From positions 1 to 11,516 of the forward strand of contig CAZALU010000091.1 of NCBI GenBank assembly GCA_964486075.1: 11,516 bases of DNA. Reading direction: 5' to 3'. The position numbers and the translations under genes are program-made. This document shows positions 1 to 4,724 of the stretch, one piece after another (position 1 is the stretch's first letter; each line of letters begins with the position of its first letter). Source of the DNA: JAHIJO01 sp964486075. GTDB lineage: Bacteria; Verrucomicrobiota; Kiritimatiellia; JAAZAB01. The notes beneath the pieces were generated by a model. That model did not search any database. It saw only the letters and a list, made by a program, of their open reading frames with translations, and was not told where the DNA came from.

Positions 1-72
1 GGACCGATGGGCGTCGTCAGCCCCGTTGATACGTTGTAACCTAAACAGAGCAGGGGCAGACCAGAATGGCAC

Positions 73-327
73 TTAGATAAGCCCTAAAACTCGTTTGGTC
101 AAGGCTTTGCGTCTGGACGGTTCGGAGACTGTCTGAAAAAGCACCATGCGGGAAATTTGCTCCATACGCTTTAGCGCCGCCTGAACTTGCCGCAAGTTTT
201 TGATCGCCTCCTTCATCCAAGCATATTGCTCCTTTGACAAGGAGGCTACCGACACCGTTTTCTGGTTATCTTTGCGCGTCCACTGATACGAAACCCCGGC
301 AACCCCGCAAATCTCCGAGCAATACAT
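73..327 (-). CDS. Small protein resembling the C-terminal half of a DUF6788-type protein; probable remnant
   Basis: An 84-residue ORF that I assign only tentatively. The stretch Y-Q-W-T-R-K near residue 14, followed by K-T-V-S-V, S-K-E-Q-Y and a charged helix (roughly residues 32-62), resembles the second half of small DUF6788-type proteins as I remember them. In those, a Cys-rich C-G-K-P-x-C-x-C segment precedes a G-P-Y-Y-x-W-T-R-K motif and a long helix. The Cys-rich part is not recognisable here: only scattered cysteines remain (residues 3 and 8), and an in-frame TAA lies nine codons upstream of the ATG. There is no clear ribosome binding site, so this may be a degraded 3' fragment rather than an expressed gene. 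Such proteins often sit beside transposase genes, but none is visible in this window. It could also be a chance ORF. The function of the family is unknown. Confidence 0.4.
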   Translation of the reverse strand: MYCSEICGVAGVSYQWTRKDNQKTVSVASLSKEQYAWMKEAIKNLRQVQAALKRMEQISRMVLFQTVSEPSRRKALTKRVLGLI

Positions 328-441
328 GGGAAACGTGCTGCCGCATCCTATTTATGTTGACGACCGCATGAATTGAACAAAACCATTTCCGGCGTGACAT
401 GCGCTCGGGAGTGAGGCATTATCTTTCGCAGTCATCAGGTG

Positions 442-468
442 AGCCTGTAGCCATTTAGAGCACAGGCT
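442..468. other. Short hairpin in the gap before the first purH gene
   Basis: Seven-base arms AGCCTGT (442-448) and ACAGGCT (462-468) are perfectly complementary around a 13-nt loop. The 252-bp gap 328-579 otherwise shows no gene. Bases 468-473 (TTGACT) look like a -35 box, but no good -10 follows at the right spacing. I see no recognisable purine riboswitch or PurR-type operator, though I could not test this computationally. Confidence 0.2.
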
Positions 469-579
469 TGACTTCGACATTCGAAATTCAGTATTCGTCA
501 ATCTGCGGTTTAATTGGCTAGCAGGACGCGCGATTGAATTTAGGGGCTACGCCAGCTTTAATCATATACGGAGGATCTT

Positions 580-1266
580 ATGGCCATCAATATTGTCGAC
601 CAGGTTGATAACACCGTAAATATCGATCGGGTGCTGGTCAGCGTTTCCGACAAGACTGGCTTGAACACGTTCATTCCGGAACTGGCGGAGATCAACCCCC
701 GTCTGACGCTCTATTCCACCGGCGGCACCTATCAGGCGATCAAGGAAATAATGGGCGAGGCCGCCGCCTCCAGGCACCTGGTCCAGGTCTCGGACTACAC
801 CGGCCAACCGGAAATGCAGGGCGGTCTGGTGAAGACGCTGGACTTCAAGATATACCTGGGCCTGCTGAGCGAAACCTATAACCTGGCCCATGTCCGGGAC
901 CTGGCACGGCTCAAAGCCATCAAGCTCGACATGGTGGTCGTCAACCTGTATCCGTTCGTCAAGACGATCTCCACGCCGGGCGTGACGCCCGAGCAGGCGC
1001 GGTCCAACATTGATATCGGCGGCCCTTGCATGGTGCGGGCCGCGGCCAAAAATTTCCTGCGGGTGGCGTCGGCGACCGACCCTGCGGATTACCCCCGCAT
1101 CCTGGAGGAACTCAAGCAAGGCGGTGGCACACTAACGCTCAAGACCCGGTTCGAGTTGGCCACAAAGGCCTTCGCGCACACTGCGGCCTACGACAGCGCC
1201 ATTGCCGGCTACCTGGCTCGCTGCGATTTCAACGCGGTCAAGGGTTGTTATAAGATCATGAACTAA
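580..1266 (+). CDS. purH: IMP cyclohydrolase (stand-alone N-terminal domain of PurH)
   Basis: This 228-residue protein matches only the N-terminal MGS-like half of bifunctional PurH. That half closes the ring of FAICAR to give IMP, the last step of de novo purine synthesis in the cytoplasm. Visible landmarks in order are S-V-S-D-K-T-G (21-27), S-T-G-G-T (46-50), S-D-Y-T-G (71-75), V-K-T-L (84-87), V-N-L-Y-P-F (121-126), N-I-D-I-G-G (143-148), R-A-A-A-K-N (153-158) and F-A-H-T-A-A-Y-D (198-205). K85, Y124, D145 and K157 correspond to the active-site Lys66, Tyr104, Asp125 and Lys137 of human ATIC, so activity is expected. The segment after the first lysine is unusual: the familiar K-T-L-H-P-K is replaced by K-T-L-D-F-K, and the following I-H-G-G by I-Y-L-G. 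The ATG at 580 has a GGAGG at 570-574. The transformylase half is encoded separately at 1732, so this is a split purH rather than a truncated one. Confidence 0.93.
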   Translation: MAINIVDQVDNTVNIDRVLVSVSDKTGLNTFIPELAEINPRLTLYSTGGTYQAIKEIMGEAAASRHLVQVSDYTGQPEMQGGLVKTLDFKIYLGLLSETYNLAHVRDLARLKAIKLDMVVVNLYPFVKTISTPGVTPEQARSNIDIGGPCMVRAAAKNFLRVASATDPADYPRILEELKQGGGTLTLKTRFELATKAFAHTAAYDSAIAGYLARCDFNAVKGCYKIMN

Positions 1267-1319
1267 GAATAGTTATCCGCCTCCAAAGCGGGCTATGCCC
1301 GCAATCCAAAAACAAGCAG

Positions 1320-1409
1320 CCACGGATTACGCTGATTTCACGGATATAGAGGATCAGATGTAAACCGCATTAAATCATTATAAATCCGTATTATCCGTGA
1401 CATCCGTGG
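1320..1409. repeat. Interspersed palindromic element, CCACGGAT...ATCCGTGG type
   Basis: The outer arms CCACGGAT (1320-1327) and ATCCGTGG (1402-1409) are perfectly complementary. A second perfect pair, TCACGGATA (1338-1346) and TATCCGTGA (1392-1400), lies inside. The motif C-A-C-G-G-A-T recurs on both arms, so the element is both palindromic and internally repetitive. From memory, this wording is common as a dispersed intergenic repeat in genomes of uncultured bacteria. I see no protein-coding content and no target-site duplication that I can be sure of. Confidence 0.6.
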
Positions 1410-1517
1410 TAAGATTCTTGTGTTTATGGCAATGCCCGATAAGGAACAAAGCCTGCGCGAGCATCGGCCAGGGGCGCTAAGTGGTCCAGTTCATAAGTGC
1501 GGCGATGTATTAATGAA

Positions 1518-1609
1518 CCCACCCCCGCCCCCTCCAAGGAGGGGAGCTGGGAAAAATTAGATACCCTCTTGGCAGGGTCGCCCCGACTCCGGCGGGGCGG
1601 AGTGGGTGG
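1518..1609. repeat. GC-rich interspersed palindromic element, CCCACCC...GGGTGG type
   Basis: The ends are complementary (CCACCC near 1519, GGGTGG at 1604-1609). Inside are two compact hairpins: CCCCTCC-AA-GGAGGGG at 1529-1544, and CGCCCCG with CGGGGCG at 1579-1585 and 1593-1599 around a 7-nt loop. The arrangement looks like a small non-autonomous mobile or REP-like element. Apparent short ORFs across it, with peptides such as P-T-P-A-P-S-K-E-G, are typical by-products of this repeat type rather than genes. Confidence 0.55.
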
Positions 1610-1731
1610 CAGGAGCACACGTCACGGTATTTTCGAACATGTGTCCTCATGCATAAAGCTTTCGATTAAGATAAAGAATCTCAGTAATAGCAAACCTGTG
1701 TGGTGATTATTTCACATTGAGGGGAACCAAT

Positions 1732-2985
1732 ATGGCCATCAAGGATATCAAGGCATCCTATAAAACCATCATGGACGATCATTTTCCGCCAACGATGGAA
1801 ATCAGTTTCGTGGACGGCAAACAGCGCCAGACACTGGTCTACGAAAAGGCCAGTTGGCTGATCGATGGGATTAACAAGGGACTACGGTACGGCGAGAACC
1901 CGGGCCAGGAGGCCGCGCTCTACAAGCTGGTCAACGGAAATTTGCTCCTGGGCGAGGTGCGCAGCGTCCAGCCCGGCCGCTACCTGGCCTCGGATGTGGA
2001 GCTTCTGCAGTCGGGCAAGCATCCGGGCAAAACCAACATTACGGATGTGGATAACGCCCTGAATATTATGCGTTATCTGACGAAAAAGCCCTGCGCGGTG
2101 ATCGTGAAACATAACAACCCCTGTGGCGTGGCCACAAGCACCACGCTGGCCCAGTCCTATGCCAAAGCCAACATGGCTGATCGCGTGGCGGCCTTCGGCG
2201 GGGCTATCGTTCTGAATCGGGATGTTGACCACGATACCGCCGCGCTGATCCTCCAGAACTACGCCGAGGTGGTGGCGGCGCCCGGCTTCGCCGCTGGCGT
2301 GCTGGAGATGTTCGCCACGAAGAAGAACCTGCGGGTTATGCGCGTAGCCAACATGGCCCGTTTGGAAAGCTTCACCTGCGAACGCGTGGTGGACTTCAAA
2401 TCCCTGGTGGATGGCGGCATCATTGCCCAGTGGTCGTTCACGCCGGTGACCCGCACAAAGGAACAACTTGTGCCGGCCCAAACTCTGTACAAGGGCAAGG
2501 ACTACAAAATCAACCGCCTGCCGACGGATAAGGAATACGATGACCTGCTTTTCGGCTGGCTGATCGAATGCGGGGTGACCAGTAATTCGGTGCTTTATGT
2601 CAAGGACGGGGTCACGATCAGCATCGGCGCCGGCGGACAGGACCGGGTCGGAATGTCCCAGTTCGCCCGCGACAAAGCCTATCGCAACCTGGCCGACCGT
2701 CTGTGCTGGGAGCAGCATCAGATTCCCTACAACAACCTGCAGGACGAATCCATCCGCGCGGAGATCGACAAGGAAGTTGCGCGGCGCAAAGGCGATTTAC
2801 CGGGCAGCGGCATGATTTCCGACGCCTTTTTCCCGTTCCGGGACGGCGTGGAGGTCGGTCTGCGTGAGGGCATCAGCGCCGTGATCCAGCCGGGCGGTTC
2901 GGACCGGGATTTCGAGAGCATCGAGGCCTGCAACGAGACCGGCGCCGCCATGGTCTTCACCGGCCAGCGCTGCTTCAAACATTAA
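1732..2985 (+). CDS. purH: AICAR transformylase (stand-alone C-terminal domain of PurH)
   Basis: This 417-residue protein corresponds to the C-terminal half of PurH. That half transfers a formyl group from 10-formyltetrahydrofolate to AICAR, giving FAICAR for the neighbouring IMP cyclohydrolase. Landmarks are L-R-Y-G-E-N-P-G-Q (51-59), V-K-H-N-N-P-C-G-V-A (125-134), A-F-G-G-A-I-V (154-160), E-V-V-A-A-P-G-F (179-186), S-N-S-V (284-287), I-S-I-G-A-G (296-301), S-D-A-F-F-P-F-R-D-G (363-372), Q-P-G-G-S (386-390) and M-V-F-T-G (407-411). K126-H127 match the catalytic Lys-His pair. The sequence F-P-P-T-M-E-I-S-F near residue 18 is the usual strand just after the PurH interdomain linker, so the split falls at the domain boundary. 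About 24 residues then separate that strand from L-R-Y-G-E-N-P, noticeably more than I recall for fused PurH. I chose the ATG at 1732 because GAGGGGA (1719-1725) sits 6 nt upstream; an in-frame TTG at 1717 overlaps this site and is less likely. Confidence 0.93.
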   Translation: MAIKDIKASYKTIMDDHFPPTMEISFVDGKQRQTLVYEKASWLIDGINKGLRYGENPGQEAALYKLVNGNLLLGEVRSVQPGRYLASDVELLQSGKHPGKTNITDVDNALNIMRYLTKKPCAVIVKHNNPCGVATSTTLAQSYAKANMADRVAAFGGAIVLNRDVDHDTAALILQNYAEVVAAPGFAAGVLEMFATKKNLRVMRVANMARLESFTCERVVDFKSLVDGGIIAQWSFTPVTRTKEQLVPAQTLYKGKDYKINRLPTDKEYDDLLFGWLIECGVTSNSVLYVKDGVTISIGAGGQDRVGMSQFARDKAYRNLADRLCWEQHQIPYNNLQDESIRAEIDKEVARRKGDLPGSGMISDAFFPFRDGVEVGLREGISAVIQPGGSDRDFESIEACNETGAAMVFTGQRCFKH

Positions 2986-3071
2986 TGAATTTTTCGCGGG
3001 GTAAAAAACTCATCACGCCCCGCCGCGGGACGAACTTTCTGCATGCGCGGACCCGCCTCTCTGGCGGAAAC

Positions 3072-3134
3072 TGTAGCCGACTTCGGTGAAGTCGATCTTC
3101 ATTCCCAAGACCGCGATCAGCGATCGCGGCTACA
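3072..3134. repeat. Three-hairpin interspersed repeat, TGTAGCCG family, copy 1
   Basis: Perfect 8-bp terminal inverted repeats TGTAGCCG (3072-3079) and CGGCTACA (3127-3134) enclose two further perfect hairpins. These are CGACTTC-GGT-GAAGTCG at 3078-3094 and CCGCGATC-AGC-GATCGCGG at 3111-3129. The hairpins overlap the terminal arms by one or more bases, so the unit could fold as a cruciform or three-way junction. A related copy starts at 11467. This copy ends 44 nt before the start of the URO-D-like gene and would lie in its 5' leader if transcription starts upstream. Confidence 0.7.
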
Positions 3135-3178
3135 AATACAATTGGATTTCATTCACAACCAGTGGCGGAGAATATTTT

Positions 3179-4183
3179 ATGACGAACCAAGAGCGCGTCC
3201 TGGCCTCCCTCGCCCACCGGCAGCCGGACAAGACCCCCTACAACGTCAGTTTCACGCAGAAGGCCCACAAGAAGATGGCCGAATATTGCGGCGATCCGGA
3301 CTTCGAGAAGAAGCTGAACAATTGCTTCCTGATCATGGGCACCGCTCCCCGGAATGCCTGGCGCGAGACAGCGCCGGACATCTGGTCGGATGAATTCGGC
3401 GTGCAGTGGAACCGGTCGGTGGACAAAGACATCGGGGTTGTCTGCAATTGCCTGGTGACCCCGGAGACGGTGGACGACTATTGCTTTCCCGATCCGGCCG
3501 ATCCGTCCCGCTACGAAACTTTTCCTGAGCAGATCGCGACGCACAAGGATCGATTTATTATGGCCGACATCGGGTTCAGCCTGTTCGAACGGGCCTGGAC
3601 CCTGGCCGGTATGGAGACGATTCTGATGGGCATGGCCGCCAACCCGGATTTTGTGCACCGGTTCCTCGACCGGATCATGGAGCATAACTTGCGGATCATC
3701 GAGCGCGCCTGCGCCCATCCCATCGACGCCATGCGCTTCGGCGACGACTGGGGCCAGCAGACCGGATTGATCATGGGGCCACGGCTCTGGCGTGAGTTCA
3801 TCAAGCCGCGCATCAAGCAGATGTACCAGCTTGTGAAGTCCAGGGGCAAACGGGTCGTGATCCATTCCTGCGGTAAGGTGGACGCGATCTTTCCCGACCT
3901 GATCGAAATCGGCCTGGATGTCTTCAACCCCTTCCAGCCCGAAGTCATGGACGTGTTCGAGATAAAGCGGAAATACGGCGACAGGCTGTCATTTTACGGC
4001 GGGATCAGCACCCAGAAGACCCTGCCCTTCGGCACGGTGCAGCAGGTGCAAGACGACGTGCGCCGGCTGCTGGACCAAGTGGGCAAAAACGGCGGCTACA
4101 TCGCGTCACCCGCGCACGACATCCCTGGCGACGCCAAACCCGAAAACGTTGCCGCCATGCTCGACGTGCTGAACAACCAATAA
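3179..4183 (+). CDS. Uroporphyrinogen-decarboxylase-superfamily protein, MtaA-like
   Basis: This 334-residue protein has the length and motif pattern of the URO-D/MtaA superfamily TIM barrel, and covers the domain from end to end. Visible motifs are an N-terminal R-x-L-x-x-L-x-H-R-Q-P-D-K-T-P (6-20), F-G-D-D-W-G (187-192), I-H-S-C-G (228-232), I-G-L-D-V-F-N-P-F-Q-P-E (244-255), F-Y-G-G-I-S (262-267) and G-G-Y-I-A-S-P-A-H-D-I-P (305-316). In MtaA-type methyl-cobamide:thiol methyltransferases an H-x-C pair plus a later cysteine bind zinc. Here H229 and C231 are present, but the third ligand is not an obvious cysteine; H313 is a possible substitute, which is inference. Haem biosynthesis by a true HemE is unlikely given this motif set. 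Methyl transfer or an uncharacterised reaction is more plausible. No corrinoid protein or methyltransferase gene is adjacent, so the substrate cannot be deduced. The ATG at 3179 has GGAG (3167-3170) 8 nt upstream. Confidence 0.85.
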   Translation: MTNQERVLASLAHRQPDKTPYNVSFTQKAHKKMAEYCGDPDFEKKLNNCFLIMGTAPRNAWRETAPDIWSDEFGVQWNRSVDKDIGVVCNCLVTPETVDDYCFPDPADPSRYETFPEQIATHKDRFIMADIGFSLFERAWTLAGMETILMGMAANPDFVHRFLDRIMEHNLRIIERACAHPIDAMRFGDDWGQQTGLIMGPRLWREFIKPRIKQMYQLVKSRGKRVVIHSCGKVDAIFPDLIEIGLDVFNPFQPEVMDVFEIKRKYGDRLSFYGGISTQKTLPFGTVQQVQDDVRRLLDQVGKNGGYIASPAHDIPGDAKPENVAAMLDVLNNQ

Positions 4184-4256
4184 TCGGATCTTCCGCGGAA
4201 TCTGTGGGTAGATCGGAAATAATTCACCACAGAGACAGTGGAAGCACGGAGAAGAG

Positions 4257-4308
4257 ATTGCTTGAAATTGCCCCGGCCCGAAAACGCCTCGGGGCGATTT
4301 CAAGCAAT
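4257..4308. other. 19-bp hairpin, first of two inside the composite repeat
   Basis: The left arm 4257-4275 (ATTGCTTGAAATTGCCCCG) pairs with 4290-4308 over 19 positions, with a single T/G wobble and a 14-nt loop. It lies 73 nt beyond the stop codon of the URO-D-like gene and could stall or end transcription. There is no T-run directly after it, so a classical intrinsic terminator is not supported. Confidence 0.6.
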
Positions 4309-4482
4309 GACTTTTCATTGGAGAAAGACGGGAGGCGACTCATGAGGCACAACTATTGACTTATATGAAACTGACCAAGTGCCGGGTTGGGTTACTGATA
4401 AATTTCAACGTTCCAACCATTAAACAGGGGCTTAAACGGATGGTGCTATGAAATCTCTCCTCTTTCTCCCATACACAACCAG

Positions 4483-4531
4483 TTTTGTCAAATTCGAGAG
4501 CAAGATTCCGCTGCTCTCAAATTTGACAAAA
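4483..4531. other. 20-bp hairpin, second of two inside the composite repeat
   Basis: The arms 4483-4502 (starting TTTTGTCAAATTCG) and 4512-4531 (ending TTTGACAAAA) are complementary at 19 of 20 positions around a 9-nt loop. The left arm begins with TTTT and the right arm ends with AAAA. Read on either strand it could act as a weak bidirectional terminator in this convergent gap, but that is inference. A direct repeat related to AAATCTCCTCTT flanks it (4451-4464 and 4529-4540). Confidence 0.55.
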
Positions 4532-4724
4532 TCTCCTCTTGTTTTACCTCTGTGTTTCCGTGCCTCCGTGGTGTGTTTTTCTCTTGCGGCAAGGCATAAC
4601 CGTATGGTTACAGGACATATGAGAGCATTTTAAGATCGTAAAGCGCAGCGAATTAATAGGTTGTGAAATTACCTAACAATTAACCACCCATAAATTGTGC
4701 TATGGAACCCAATAATCAAACAGG

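Larger units (their letters stand above)
1267..1731. other. Non-coding gap between the two purH genes, filled with repeats
   Basis: This 465-bp stretch separates the two halves of PurH. It holds a perfect hairpin GCGGGC-TAT-GCCCGC at 1288-1302, 22 nt after the first stop codon. That hairpin has no T-run, so it is a weak terminator candidate at best. Two different interspersed palindromic elements follow (1320-1409 and about 1518-1609, listed separately). The small ORFs that can be drawn here are translations of the repeats and show no family resemblance. The last 100 bases are AT-rich and lead to the ribosome binding site at 1719-1725. I see no convincing promoter. Confidence 0.75.
4225..4573. 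repeat. Composite inverted repeat (CACCACAGAG...CCTCCGTGGTG) enclosing two hairpins
   Basis: The left arm (4225-4251, beginning CACCACAGAGACAG) and the right arm (4548-4573, ending GCCTCCGTGGTG) pair at 21 of 26 positions with one single-base gap. All five mismatches are transitions. Just inside each arm is a long hairpin. The first (4257-4308) has 19-nt arms with one T/G wobble and a 14-nt loop. The second (4483-4531) has 20-nt arms with one mismatch and a 9-nt loop. The overall form, about 350 bp with terminal inverted repeats and no ORF, is MITE-like. The arm wording is one I recall as dispersed in many uncultured-bacterium genomes. It may alternatively be two separate repeat units in opposite orientation. 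Confidence 0.6.
4184..4724. other. Convergent intergenic region carrying a composite inverted repeat
   Basis: The URO-D-like gene and the cyclase gene end towards each other across 541 bp. The first part holds a 10-bp palindrome TTCCGCGGAA (4191-4200). The middle is taken up by the composite repeat 4225-4573. The final 150 bp are AT-rich, without a gene or a clear terminator. A 61-codon ORF at 4448-4633 runs through one hairpin and one repeat arm and has no protein-like character. I found no tRNA-like or other recognisable RNA fold, judged by eye only. Confidence 0.7.

Noticed and set aside
562..1119. 185-codon ORF on the minus strand opposite the IMP cyclohydrolase
   Set aside because: It is antisense to a gene with clear catalytic motifs, its composition is rich in Arg, His and Gly as expected of a shadow frame, and it has no recognisable motif.
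1320..1609. CRISPR-like array between the purH genes
   Set aside because: The repeated words are palindromic and of two unrelated kinds, with no regular repeat-spacer spacing.
1497..1706. 69-codon ORF between the purH genes
   Set aside because: Its first part is the translation of the CCCACCC/GGGTGG repeat and the rest has no protein-like pattern or ribosome binding site.
1717..1731. TTG at 1717 as start of the transformylase
   Set aside because: It overlaps the ribosome binding site that serves the ATG at 1732, and the extra residues are not part of the family.
1882..2718. 278-codon ORF on the minus strand opposite the transformylase
   Set aside because: It is a long shadow of a GC-rich gene; the plus-strand protein carries all family motifs.
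2996..3023. Terminator after the transformylase gene
   Set aside because: GCGGGG and CCCCGC can pair, but the loop is 16 nt and no T-run follows.
4448..4633. 61-codon ORF in the convergent gap
   Set aside because: It runs through a 20-bp hairpin and a repeat arm; the peptide is a by-product of the repeats.
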